From positions 245,193-309,192 of the forward strand of contig NZ_JAAUOE010000001.1 of assembly GCF_017114915.1 (NCBI RefSeq): a DNA stretch of 64,000 nt. Reading direction: 5' to 3'. This DNA is from Pseudomonas frederiksbergensis (lineage in GTDB: Bacteria > Pseudomonadota > Gammaproteobacteria > Pseudomonadales > Pseudomonadaceae). Under the pieces are notes generated by a model that was not told where the DNA came from, ran no database searches, and was given only the letters and a program-made list of their open reading frames with translations. Of this stretch, positions 18,886 through 26,899 are shown piece by piece; position 1 is the stretch's first letter, and each line of letters begins with the position of its first letter. A program made the position numbers and the translations under genes.

Positions 18886-19100
18886 TGATTTTTCCTCCTG
18901 TAGATAGGAGCAAAGGCATGAGAGCGCTAAGACCAGCATAGACGTGCTGACAATTCTCGTATGCCCGTATTTCCCCGCCCAACGCTCGGTTCAGGACATT
19001 GCACAAAACGGATAGCGATCTGCGCAAAGCGGCTATTGCCCCGTGCCTTGCGTCTTTACCCTCGGCTGTACGGACGTTCGCCGCGTTACCGACTCTTAAA

Positions 19101-19120
19101 AAAACAACAACAAGAGATAA
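19101..19120 (+). promoter_or_regulatory. Probable Hfq/Crc binding site over the MFS transporter RBS
   Basis: The A-rich run AACAACAACAAGAG fits the catabolite-activity motif AANAANAA more than once and merges with the Shine-Dalgarno just before the ATG at 19126. In pseudomonads Hfq with Crc binds such sites to block translation. Confidence 0.65.
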
Positions 19121-19125
19121 ATGCC

Positions 19126-20469
19126 ATGCGCAAGATTGACGTACATGAGGTTATCGACAACGCACGATTCAATCGCTTTCACTGGATGGTGTTGTTCTGG
19201 TGTGCCCTGATCATCATTTTCGACGGTTACGATCTGGTGATCTACGGCGTGGTGTTGCCGATGCTGATGAAGGAGTGGGGGCTCAGTCCCCTGCAAGCCG
19301 GCGCGCTGGGAAGTTATGCGCTGTTCGGGATGATGTTCGGCGCGCTGTTTTTCGGCCCGCTGTCCGACAAGATCGGTCGCAAAAAAGCCATCACCCTGTG
19401 CGTGATGCTGTTCAGCGGTTTTACCGTGCTCAACGGTTTTGCCAGTAATCCCACCGAGTTTGGCCTGTGCCGGTTCATCGCCGGGCTGGGCATTGGCGGG
19501 GTGATGCCTAACGTCGTTGCACTGATGAACGAGTACGCACCGAAGAAAATCCGCAGCACGCTGGTGGCGATCATGTTCAGCGGCTACTCGGTGGGCGGCA
19601 TGCTCTCGGCGGGGCTCGGCATCGTGCTGATCCCGAGTTTCGGCTGGCAATCGGTGTTTTACGTGGCGGTGCTGCCCTTGCTGTTGTTGCCGTTGATCAT
19701 GTACTTCCTGCCCGAGTCGGTGGGTTTCATGCTGCGCCAGGGGCGCGATGAAGAGGCGCGCAACATCCTGGAACGGGTTGACCCGGCTTACGTCGCGCAT
19801 GCCAGCGATCAGTTGCACATGAGCGAAGTGAAGGGCACCGGCACCCCGGTGTTGCAGTTGTTCCGTGAGGGACGGGCGCTGCGCACGCTGATGTTGTGGC
19901 TGGCATTCTTCTGCTGTTTGCTGATGGTCTACGCCTTGAGTTCCTGGCTGCCGAAACTGATGGCCAACGCCGGTTACAGTCTGGGTTCGAGTCTGTCGTT
20001 CCTGCTGGTGCTCAACTTCGGTGCCATTTTCGGCGCGGTCGGTGGCGGTGTACTGGGGGACAAGCTCAACCTGCCGCGCGTGTTGGCGGTGTTCTTCGTC
20101 ATTGCTGCGGCATCGATCACGTTGCTTGGCTTCAACAGCCCGATGCCGGTGTTGTACCTGCTGATCGCCATCGCCGGCGCCACCACCATCGGTTCGCAGA
20201 TTCTGCTGTACGCCTGCGCCGCGCAGTTCTACTCCATGACCATTCGCTCCACGGGCCTGGGCTGGGCGTCGGGTATCGGCCGCAACGGTGCCATCGTCGG
20301 CCCACTGCTGGGGGGTGCCTTGCTGGGGATCAGCCTGCCGCTGCAACTGAACTTCATGGCGTTTGCCTTGCCCGGTGCGGTGGCCGCCCTCGCCATGAGT
20401 GTGTTCGCCATCAGCAGTCGGCGCAGCAGCAAACGTGCTGCCCACGCGCTCGCGCCGACCAACGCCTGA
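19126..20469 (+). CDS. MFS aromatic acid:H+ symporter (AAHS family, PcaK/BenK-like)
   Basis: A 447-residue transporter with 12 predicted membrane segments. AAHS hallmarks are visible: FDGYDLVIYG in TM1 (about residues 26-35), the MFS motif GPLSDKIGRKK in loop 2-3, and LCRFIAGLGIGGVMPN. Relatives carry benzoate, 4-hydroxybenzoate or vanillate across the inner membrane. The ATG at 19126 was chosen because upstream in-frame codons encode no family-like sequence and an A-rich RBS region precedes it. A porin gene follows 99 bp later, a common uptake pairing, but no catabolic gene is nearby, so the substrate is unknown. Confidence 0.87.
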   Translation: MRKIDVHEVIDNARFNRFHWMVLFWCALIIIFDGYDLVIYGVVLPMLMKEWGLSPLQAGALGSYALFGMMFGALFFGPLSDKIGRKKAITLCVMLFSGFTVLNGFASNPTEFGLCRFIAGLGIGGVMPNVVALMNEYAPKKIRSTLVAIMFSGYSVGGMLSAGLGIVLIPSFGWQSVFYVAVLPLLLLPLIMYFLPESVGFMLRQGRDEEARNILERVDPAYVAHASDQLHMSEVKGTGTPVLQLFREGRALRTLMLWLAFFCCLLMVYALSSWLPKLMANAGYSLGSSLSFLLVLNFGAIFGAVGGGVLGDKLNLPRVLAVFFVIAAASITLLGFNSPMPVLYLLIAIAGATTIGSQILLYACAAQFYSMTIRSTGLGWASGIGRNGAIVGPLLGGALLGISLPLQLNFMAFALPGAVAALAMSVFAISSRRSSKRAAHALAPTNA

Positions 20470-20499
20470 ACCTCGCTCCTGCTGCCGAGCGTCCGGCTG

Positions 20500-20509
20500 C
20501 CCCCCCCCC
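20500..20509 (+). repeat. Homopolymer C10 tract in the porin leader
   Basis: Ten consecutive C between the transporter stop (20469) and the porin start (20569). Such tracts can slip during replication and change promoter spacing or leader structure. Confidence 0.8.
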
Positions 20510-20550
20510 GCGTCGAAACACTGCGGGTGGCGCACAGCAACCTGTCGATC

Positions 20551-20564
20551 AATAACAATAAGAG
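20551..20564 (+). promoter_or_regulatory. Probable Hfq/Crc binding site over the porin RBS
   Basis: AATAACAATAAGAG contains two overlapping AANAANAA matches and ends in the ribosome site five bases before the ATG at 20569. Confidence 0.6.
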
Positions 20565-20568
20565 AACA

Positions 20569-21840
20569 ATGATGAATCAGATTTTCCCCACAAGCGGTTC
20601 GGTGGTGTCCTTGGCGCTCGTCTCGGGTTTTTCCAGTGGCGTGATGGCCGCCGAGAGCGGCTTCATCGAAGACACCACGGCCACCTTGCAAGCGCGCAAT
20701 TATTACTTCAGCCGGGATTTTTCCGACATCGTCGGGGCCAACCAGCAGTCGAAGGCCGAAGAGTGGGCGCAGGGCTTCATCCTCAACGTCAAATCCGGTT
20801 ATACCCAGGGCTCCGTTGGTTTTGGTGTGGATGTCATTGGCCTGCTCGGCCTCAAACTCGACAGCAGCCCGGACCGGGTCAATACCGGTTTGTTGCCGGT
20901 GCGCGATGATGGACGCGCAGCGAATGAATACAGTCGTCTGGAAGCTGCGTTGAAGGTGCGTTATTCGAAAACCGAGTTGAAAGTGGGTGAACTGCAACCC
21001 AACGTGCCGGTGCTGGCCTTCAGCGACATCCGCCTGCTGCCGCCCAGTTATCAAGGCGCAAGCATCAGTTCCAATGAGATCGATGGCCTGACCTTGCAGG
21101 GCGGCCACTTGAGTTCGACCAGCCTGCGCAACGAGGCCGGCGACGACAAGATGCAAGCCATGCTTGGTCATGTGCCGCAGCGTCAGGTCAGCAGTGACGG
21201 CTTCAACTTTGCCGGCGCTGACTACGCCTTCAATGACAAACGCAGCTCGGTCAGTGCCTGGTTCGGGCAATTGGAGGATATCTACAACCAGCGTTTTTTC
21301 GGCTTCAAGCACAGCGAGCCGTTGGGTGACTGGATCCTGGGCGCTAACCTTGGCTATTACGACTCGCGCGAAGACGGCAAAAAGTTGCTGGGCAACATCG
21401 ACAACCAGGCGTTCTTTTCCCTGCTGTCGGCCAAGCGTGGCGGCCACACGTTTTATGTCGGCTATCAGGGCATGTTCGGTGACAGTGCCTTCCCGCGAGT
21501 GTTTGCCAATATCTCACCCCTGGGCAACGAGGTGCCGACCTACGAGTTCGCCTTCACCGATGAGCGTTCCTGGCAGGCGCGTTACGACTACGATTTCGCC
21601 GCCCTCGGCGTGCCGGGGCTGACCAGCACCGTGCGTTACATCACCGGCAATAATGTCGATACCGGCAAGGGGATTGAAGGCAAGGACCGCGAGCGTGATC
21701 TGGATATCGGTTATGTGTTGCAAAGCGGGAGCCTCAAAGGCCTCGGGATCCGCGTGCGCAACGTGATGGCGCGCTCCAACTATCGCAGTGATATCGACGA
21801 AAATCGCCTGATTCTCAGCTACACATGGAAGTTGTTATGA
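20569..21840 (+). CDS. OprD-family outer membrane porin
   Basis: A 423-residue protein with a signal peptide (residues 1 to about 29, ending GVMA-AESG) and OprD hallmarks: [20 protein letters not shown] at the mature N-terminus, [15 protein letters not shown], the [19 protein letters not shown] constriction region and a C-terminal beta-strand ending in YTWKLL. OprD proteins are 18-strand substrate-specific channels for amino acids, peptides or aromatic acids (OccD/OccK). Placement after an AAHS symporter suggests an aromatic acid. Two adjacent ATGs (20569, 20572) are equally possible starts. Confidence 0.88.
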   Translation: MMNQIFPTSGSVVSLALVSGFSSGVMAAESGFIEDTTATLQARNYYFSRDFSDIVGANQQSKAEEWAQGFILNVKSGYTQGSVGFGVDVIGLLGLKLDSSPDRVNTGLLPVRDDGRAANEYSRLEAALKVRYSKTELKVGELQPNVPVLAFSDIRLLPPSYQGASISSNEIDGLTLQGGHLSSTSLRNEAGDDKMQAMLGHVPQRQVSSDGFNFAGADYAFNDKRSSVSAWFGQLEDIYNQRFFGFKHSEPLGDWILGANLGYYDSREDGKKLLGNIDNQAFFSLLSAKRGGHTFYVGYQGMFGDSAFPRVFANISPLGNEVPTYEFAFTDERSWQARYDYDFAALGVPGLTSTVRYITGNNVDTGKGIEGKDRERDLDIGYVLQSGSLKGLGIRVRNVMARSNYRSDIDENRLILSYTWKLL

Positions 21841-21848
21841 GTCGGCGA

Positions 21849-22091
21849 TCACAGATCGGTGGTGCAGTTGCCCATGACTTCGTAGGTGACGCGATGGGTC
21901 TGGCCCTGATGATCGACGTACTCCATGGTTGCTGGCACGACTGCGCAGGCGGTTGCGGTGTCTGTCACTGAAACTACCTTGGCGATGTCCAGCGGCTGTG
22001 CCGGGTTGTACGGGGTGGCAGCGGCTGGCTCGTTGGCGGCCAGGGCTGAGGTGGTGGCGAGGGTCAGGAACAGGCCGATCAAGGTTTTCAT
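21849..22091 (-). CDS. DUF2790-family small secreted protein
   Basis: An 80-residue protein with a clear signal peptide (MKTLIGLFLTLATTSALA, residues 1-18) and a mature part containing two cysteines (ACAVV and GNCTTDL) that may form a disulphide. The pattern YNPAQPLDIAKVVS...MEYVDHQGQTHRVTYEVMGNC fits DUF2790, a family of tiny periplasmic proteins common in Pseudomonas. Function unknown. It is convergent with the porin gene, with only 8 bp between their stops. Confidence 0.78.
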   Translation of the reverse strand: MKTLIGLFLTLATTSALAANEPAAATPYNPAQPLDIAKVVSVTDTATACAVVPATMEYVDHQGQTHRVTYEVMGNCTTDL

Positions 22092-22212
22092 TTTTCTGTG
22101 CTCTGTGTGGGGTCCGATGTCTGAATTTTAGTCTTTGCCCGTGAGCGATAAAGGGGGCTGGGTCTGATTCAGTCTTGCAGAAGATGTAACAATCGGTGGG
22201 TCTTTGATCGTG

Positions 22213-22470
22213 TGCATATCCGTTTCTGCGGTAACGGCGGCTGGCGGTTTCGCTCTTACAGCGAGTCACTTTGGAAGAGCCCCAAAGTAACCAAAGGGCT
22301 TTTGCCCCTTTCGTTCGGTGCCTCGCCCAGGCTCGGCATGCCCTCGCTCCGGTCCTGCTCCGTGGGCCCGCCGCGATCGGCCATCCATGGCCGTACGCGG
22401 CTAACCCGGCATCCATGCCGGGTTGCCCACTGCGCAGAACCTCCACTCGGCCTCTCGAGGGGGCGGTTAC
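22213..22470. repeat. Left arm of a giant imperfect inverted repeat
   Basis: It begins GCATATCCGTTTCTGCGGTA and contains landmarks CAAAGTAACCAAAG, GGTGCCTCGC, GGCTCGGCATGCCCTC, GGGCCCGCCGC and GGCCATCCATGGCCG, all of which recur inverted in the right arm. The element type is widely dispersed between genes in fluorescent pseudomonads. Confidence 0.85.
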
Positions 22471-22534
22471 CGCAAAAGCAAAAGCGAGGCGGCCTACCGG
22501 CCGGCCTGGTTGGACGCGGGTACGTATTCCCCCT

Positions 22535-22573
22535 GTAGGAGCTGCCGAAGGCTGCGATCTTTTGATCTTGCCG
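22535..22573. repeat. Copy of the GCTGCGATCTTTTGATCTTGCC dispersed repeat
   Basis: TGTAGGAGCTGCCGAAGGCT followed by GCGATCTTTTGATCTTG. Related palindromes occur at 39004-39050 and 40980-41050. This copy sits in the centre of the giant inverted repeat. Confidence 0.75.
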
Positions 22574-22574
22574 T

Positions 22575-22604
22575 GGCTTTGGCTTTGGCTTTGGCTTTGG
22601 CTCT
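22575..22604. repeat. Tandem hexamer GGCTTT
   Basis: Four perfect GGCTTT units (22575-22598) and one degenerate GGCTCT, then two TTGATC units. A short microsatellite in the loop of the giant inverted repeat. Confidence 0.85.
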
Positions 22605-22615
22605 TGATCTTGATC

Positions 22616-22914
22616 TGTCCGCCCCTTTCCCAGAGGCCGAACGCAGGTATTGCGCAGGGGGCACCGCGGCAGGGATGCCGCGGTAGCCGCCCCCGGCCAT
22701 GGATGGCCGATGGCGGCGGGCCCCCGGTGCAATGCCGGAGTGAGGGCATGCCGAGCCTAAGCGAGGCACCGAATGGCGGGGCAAAAGCGCTTTGGTTACT
22801 TTCGCGCTTTTCGAAAGTGACCCGCCATAAGGGCGGAACCCTAAGTGGCCGTTACAAATAAAACGGATATGTACGCAACCAAAGAGCCGCCAATACCGCA
22901 GAAACGGATATGCC
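22616..22914. repeat. Right arm of the giant inverted repeat with an extra terminal copy
   Basis: The reverse complement of 22616-22873 aligns with the left arm over its whole length, at about three quarters identity by eye. Beyond it, 22874-22914 contains a second inverted end (ACCGCAGAAACGGATATGC), as if one element had inserted into or recombined with another. Confidence 0.8.
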
Positions 22915-23010
22915 CCCAATCTAAAACGCCCCCCTCCAGAGCAAAGTCCAAGGCCGGTGTAGACTAAGAGCCTGTTCTCATCGGGGCAAAACAAGGGAGT
23001 GTACCCAACC

Positions 23011-23700
23011 ATGATCGCTGCCGAGTTACTGTCATCCCAAACCCTGACGATGGGGTGGCTGATCTATGTACCGGTACTGATCTGGGCCGTTGCGCGAGCC
23101 CCATGGGTCGAGCTGTTCAGCGACAGCCGCCGCCAGCATCTATTGTTCGGCACGGTGTTCGCGCTGTTCATGCTGTGGCTGGTGCGACGGGACTTCGATA
23201 CCGGCGTGTCCTATCACTTCATCGGCATGACTGCCGTGACCTTACTGCTGGATTGGCCGCTGGCGATTGTCGGCGGGTTGGTCGCCCAAGCAGGCCTGGT
23301 GTTGCTCGGGCGTCAGGACCTGGCCGCTGTCGGCGTGAACGGCGCGCTGCTGATTTTGCTGCCGGTGCTGGTCACCGAATGCTGCGCCATCCTGGTGGAG
23401 CGCGCGCAGCCGCGTAATCCCTTTGTGTATATCTTCTGTTCCGGTTTTTTGGCCGCCGCGCTGTCGGCCTTGTTGTGCCTGATGCTGGCGCTGACATTGC
23501 TGTGGTACGACGAGCGTTTCGCCATGCCGTATTGGCTGGAGGATTTTGTCGGTTACCTGTGGCTGCTCATTTTTCCGGAAGCGTTCATCAACGGCATGGT
23601 GGTCAGCGCGTTGGTGGTGTTCTGCCCCGAGTGGCTGGAGACGTTCAATCGCACGCGCTACCTTTCGGCGCCCTGGAAGGACGACGATCCCAAATCTTGA
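23011..23700 (+). CDS. Predicted energy-coupling factor (CbiM-like) ABC transporter permease
   Basis: A 229-residue protein with about six membrane segments (near 12-30, 45-62, 70-108, 112-128, 148-175, 195-215). It resembles the short ECF-permease-like proteins of pseudomonads. There is no ATPase or other ECF component nearby, so the transported vitamin or metal is not indicated. The ATG at 23011 gives the family-like start MIAAELLSSQ; a GTG four codons earlier is also in frame. An ANR box overlaps its stop codon and likely serves the next gene. Confidence 0.75.
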   Translation: MIAAELLSSQTLTMGWLIYVPVLIWAVARAPWVELFSDSRRQHLLFGTVFALFMLWLVRRDFDTGVSYHFIGMTAVTLLLDWPLAIVGGLVAQAGLVLLGRQDLAAVGVNGALLILLPVLVTECCAILVERAQPRNPFVYIFCSGFLAAALSALLCLMLALTLLWYDERFAMPYWLEDFVGYLWLLIFPEAFINGMVVSALVVFCPEWLETFNRTRYLSAPWKDDDPKS

Positions 23701-23710
23701 TCCACATCAA
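23697..23710 (+). promoter_or_regulatory. ANR/FNR box
   Basis: TTGATCCACATCAA is a perfect TTGAT-N4-ATCAA palindrome. At the usual -41.5 position it would set a start near 23745, about 19 bases before the small gene at 23764. Confidence 0.75.
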
Positions 23711-23763
23711 ACCCAAAAAACGCTGTCGAATCCATGCTCCGGAAAACCTTCAGGAGCATCGAA

Positions 23764-23979
23764 ATGAGTGTGTATGAGTGGGCCAGGCAGGAGCTGCGTC
23801 AAAGTCTGGATGTGGCGCAAGAGGTGGGTTTCGATCCGGGATTGAGCCTGCGCGCCTTGCTCAGTGCAGTGGTGCAGCAGAGCAAGGCGGTACGTAATGT
23901 CGATGACCTGGCCGATGAGTTGCGGTTTCTCGCCGAGAACCTCGACGAGGGGCAGGATTATGGCTTTATGCGTCCCTGA
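23764..23979 (+). CDS. Small conserved hypothetical protein, probably ANR-regulated
   Basis: A 71-residue soluble acidic protein (MSVYEWARQELRQSLDVAQE...FLAENLDEGQDYGFMRP), predicted almost all helical, without cysteines, signal peptide or membrane segment. AGGAG lies eight bases before the ATG. I cannot assign a family. It is preceded by a perfect ANR box and is convergent with yacG, 9 bp away. It may act under low oxygen; that is inference from the promoter only. Confidence 0.72.
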   Translation: MSVYEWARQELRQSLDVAQEVGFDPGLSLRALLSAVVQQSKAVRNVDDLADELRFLAENLDEGQDYGFMRP

Positions 23980-23988
23980 CTGTTGGGG

Positions 23989-24189
23989 TCAGTGACGCGG
24001 GTCGAAGTCGCCGCTGAACAACTCATCCTCGGCATCGGGGGCCACCGGAATCTTGTGTTCTTCCGATGCCCAGGCACCCAGGTCGATCAGTTTGCAGCGG
24101 TCCGAACAGAACGGCCGGTTGACGTTGCTGGCGACCCATTCGACGGGAGCGCCGCAGGTTGGGCAATTGACGGTTGGGGTCTGGCTCAT
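23989..24189 (-). CDS. yacG: YacG, DNA gyrase inhibitor (zinc protein)
   Basis: A 66-residue protein with the YacG zinc site formed by C9, C12, C28 and C32 ([22 protein letters not shown]). The C-terminal tail is acidic and disordered, the part that contacts GyrB. YacG binds GyrB and blocks DNA binding by gyrase. Its start overlaps the coaE stop by 4 bp, continuing the pilBCD-coaE-yacG operon. Confidence 0.95.
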   Translation of the reverse strand: MSQTPTVNCPTCGAPVEWVASNVNRPFCSDRCKLIDLGAWASEEHKIPVAPDAEDELFSGDFDPRH

Positions 24190-24809
24190 GACTGGCCTCC
24201 ACGTAAAGTCAGGTAAAAGTGATGCAAGCGTTCGACTTCGCTGTGCAGCCAGGCGAGGTCGCGGTCGTTGACCACCACATCGTCGGCATGGCTCACGCGA
24301 TCTTCGCGGCTGGACTGGGCCTTGAGGATCGCCTGGACCTGCTGTTCGCTGGTCTGGTCACGCTGCAGGGTGCGTTCGATTTGTAACTGTTGCGGGGCAT
24401 CGATCACCAGAATCCGTTGGGTCATGGCGTACTGCCCGGACTCGATCAGCAGCGGCGAAACCAGAATCGCATAAGGCGATTGTGCCTTGGCCAGATGGTG
24501 GGCGATTTCCTCGGCGATCAGCGGATGCAGCAGCGCTTCGAGCCAGCGGCGTTCATCCGGCACTTCGAAGATCAGTTTGCGCAGCGCCGCACGATCCAGT
24601 TGGCCGTCGGCCAGTAGCACGCCAGGGCCAAAGTGCTCGGCGATCTTTGCCAATGCCGGGCGACCGGGTTCCACCACCCAACGAGCCGCATGATCGGCGT
24701 CGACCACGTGCACGCCCAGGTCGATGAAGTGCTGGGCGGCCGCGCTTTTACCGCTGCCGATGCCGCCGGTCAGGCCGAGAATCCAGGGTTTTTCCACAGG
24801 GGTATTCAT
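24186..24809 (-). CDS. coaE: CoaE, dephospho-CoA kinase
   Basis: A 207-residue kinase for the last step of coenzyme A synthesis. The P-loop is GGIGSGKS at residues 15-22, with [15 protein letters not shown] downstream and the CoA-contact region SPLLIESG. The start at 24809 overlaps the pilD stop as ATGA (24806-24809), which rules against the site seven codons upstream. This gene is the usual partner of pilD in pseudomonads. Confidence 0.95.
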   Translation of the reverse strand: MNTPVEKPWILGLTGGIGSGKSAAAQHFIDLGVHVVDADHAARWVVEPGRPALAKIAEHFGPGVLLADGQLDRAALRKLIFEVPDERRWLEALLHPLIAEEIAHHLAKAQSPYAILVSPLLIESGQYAMTQRILVIDAPQQLQIERTLQRDQTSEQQVQAILKAQSSREDRVSHADDVVVNDRDLAWLHSEVERLHHFYLTLRGGQS

Positions 24810-25678
24810 TTGAAACCGACAAACTGCCAATAGAAGCCGGTTATTTGACCACCCCAGAGCAAGGCAATCCAGCCGGCAATGGCCAGATAGGGGCCAAAAG
24901 GAAGCGGCGTCGAGGTTTTCGCATCCCGCAGACGCAGCAAAATCACCCCGAGAATGGCCCCTGCCAGCGATGACAGCAGGATGGTCATGGGCAGGATCTG
25001 CCAGCCGCCCCAGGCACCGAGCATCGCCAACAGCTTGAAGTCACCATAGCCCATGCCGTCCCTGCCGGTGATCAGCTTGAACAGCCAGAACACCGACCAC
25101 AACATCATGTAGCCGGCCACCGCGCCCCAGAGCGCGTCATGCAGTGACACGAAGAGCCCGAAGCTGTTGAGGATCAACCCCAGCCACATCAACGGCAGCA
25201 CCAGCACATCCGGCAACAGCTGATGTTCGGCGTCGATCAGGCTCATCGCCAACAGGCCCCAACTCAGGACCAGGACCATGCAGGCCTGCCAGCCGAAACC
25301 GAAATGCCAGGCGACGAATGCCGACAGTAACCCGCACGCCAGTTCGGTCAGCGGGTAACGTTTACTGATCGGCATTGCACAGTTCGAGCATCGCCCACGT
25401 AAAAACAGATAACTGAGTACGGGAATGTTTTCCCATACACGGATCCGATGGCCGCAGTGGGGGCACTCGGAGTGAGGCAGTATCAGGTTGTAAGTCGGGC
25501 CAGGGGCTTCGGCTGGCATATCCAGTACGTCATGGGCCTGCAGGCGCCATTCACGCTCAAGCATTTTCGGCAGGCGCCAGATCACCACGTTGAGAAAACT
25601 GCCGATCAGCAGACCGATCACCGATGCGGTGATCACGAAGGCCAGCGGATCGAGGCTCAGAAATTCGTTCAAGGACAT
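24806..25678 (-). CDS. pilD: PilD, prepilin peptidase/N-methyltransferase
   Basis: A 290-residue inner-membrane aspartic protease with about eight membrane segments. The cytoplasmic loop has the tetracysteine zinc site CPHC...CSNC (residues 71 to about 100). The two catalytic aspartates lie in [12 protein letters not shown] and [10 protein letters not shown]. PilD cuts and methylates PilA, PilE and type II secretion pseudopilins. The start at 25678 is 1 bp from the pilC stop, so the genes are coupled. Confidence 0.96.
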   Translation of the reverse strand: MSLNEFLSLDPLAFVITASVIGLLIGSFLNVVIWRLPKMLEREWRLQAHDVLDMPAEAPGPTYNLILPHSECPHCGHRIRVWENIPVLSYLFLRGRCSNCAMPISKRYPLTELACGLLSAFVAWHFGFGWQACMVLVLSWGLLAMSLIDAEHQLLPDVLVLPLMWLGLILNSFGLFVSLHDALWGAVAGYMMLWSVFWLFKLITGRDGMGYGDFKLLAMLGAWGGWQILPMTILLSSLAGAILGVILLRLRDAKTSTPLPFGPYLAIAGWIALLWGGQITGFYWQFVGFK

Positions 25679-25679
25679 A

Positions 25680-26897
25680 TCAGATCGCTGAGCCGAGTTG
25701 GAAGATAGGCAGGTACATTGCAACCACCAGACCGCCGACGATAACCCCCAGCACCACCATGATGAACGGTTCCATCAGGCTGGTCAGGTTATCGACCATG
25801 TTGTCCACCTCGGCCTCGTAGAAACTCGCGACCTTGTCGAGCATATCGTCCAGTGCGCCGGACTCTTCGCCAATGGCCGTCATCTGGATCGCCATGGTTG
25901 GAAAGATGCCGGAGGTGCGCATGGAAAAATTCAGCTGCATGCCGGTCGAAACGTCCTGCTTGATGCGTAATACCGCTCGCTTGAACACGATGTTGCCGGC
26001 CGCGCCCGCCACGGAGTCCAGTGCTTCGACCAGTGGCACCCCGGCGGCGAAGGTTGTCGATAGCGTGCGGGCGTAACGGGCCACGGCGGACTTGTACATG
26101 AGCGCGCCAACCAACGGCAGTTTCAGCAGCCAGGTGTCCATTCGGTCGCGAAAGCCCGGGGAGTTTTTGATGGCGTGGCGCAGGCCGAAGATCCCCCCAG
26201 CCAGCACGCCGAGCATCATCCACCACCAGGCCTGCATGAACTCCGACAAGCCGATGACCATCACGGTGAACGCCGGCAGTTCGGCGCCAAACCCCGAAAA
26301 TACCGACTCGAACTGCGGGACGACTTTGACCAGCAGAATCCCGGTCACGATGATTGCGACGAACACCACGGCCAGCGGGTAGGTCATGGCTTTCTTGATC
26401 TTGGCCTTGAGGCTTTCGCTCTTTTCCTTGTAGGTCGCCACCCGTTCCAGCAGGGTGTCCAGGGCCCCGGCCTGCTCGCCGGCATCCACCAGGTTGCAGT
26501 ACAGCTCATCGAAATACTGAGGCTTTTTGCGCAAGGCCGCGGCGAAGCTGTTACCGGCCGCGACTTCCTGTTTCACCTCGTCCACCAGCTTGCGCATGTT
26601 CGGGTTATCGAAGCCCTCGCTGATAATGTCGAACGATTGCAGCAGTGGTACACCGGCTTTCATCATGGTCGCCATCTGCCGGGTAAACAGGGCAATGTCC
26701 AGAGCCTTGATGCGTTTGCCGGCACTGAAAATGGACGCGGATTTTTTCCGCACCTTGCCCGGGTTGATGCCCTGCTTGCGCAACTGGGCCTTGATCAGCG
26801 CGGGGTTTTGCCCGGTCAGCTCGCCGGTCATTTTCGCGCCTTTGCGATCCGTGCCTTCCCAGGCATATACGCTGATTTTCGCTGCTTTGACCGCCAT
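25680..26897 (-). CDS. pilC: PilC, type IV pilus inner-membrane platform protein
   Basis: A 405-residue GspF-family protein with two repeated T2SSF domains (about 70-195 and 275-400), each with LFTRQMATMMKAGVPLLQS-type helices, and membrane segments near 170-195, 220-240 and 375-400. PilC connects the PilB/PilT motors to the pilus base. Only 2 bp separate it from pilB. Confidence 0.96.
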   Translation of the reverse strand: MAVKAAKISVYAWEGTDRKGAKMTGELTGQNPALIKAQLRKQGINPGKVRKKSASIFSAGKRIKALDIALFTRQMATMMKAGVPLLQSFDIISEGFDNPNMRKLVDEVKQEVAAGNSFAAALRKKPQYFDELYCNLVDAGEQAGALDTLLERVATYKEKSESLKAKIKKAMTYPLAVVFVAIIVTGILLVKVVPQFESVFSGFGAELPAFTVMVIGLSEFMQAWWWMMLGVLAGGIFGLRHAIKNSPGFRDRMDTWLLKLPLVGALMYKSAVARYARTLSTTFAAGVPLVEALDSVAGAAGNIVFKRAVLRIKQDVSTGMQLNFSMRTSGIFPTMAIQMTAIGEESGALDDMLDKVASFYEAEVDNMVDNLTSLMEPFIMVVLGVIVGGLVVAMYLPIFQLGSAI

Positions 26898-26899
26898 GT

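Larger units (their letters stand above)
22092..23010. other. Long non-coding region occupied by dispersed repeats
   Basis: More than 900 bp without a credible gene. Several long frames exist on both strands but are low-complexity shadows of the giant inverted repeat described separately. The final part (22915-23010) probably carries the promoter of the permease gene. Confidence 0.7.

Noticed and set aside
19096..21447. 783-residue open frame on the minus strand opposite the MFS transporter and porin
   Set aside because: It is a Gln/His/Arg-rich frame of the type produced antisense to high-GC coding sequence. The plus-strand proteins have clear families and motifs.
21835..23012. Several 150-300 residue frames on both strands
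   Set aside because: They lie in the giant inverted repeat, are low in complexity (Lys/Ser/Gln tandem from the hexamer), and mirror each other.
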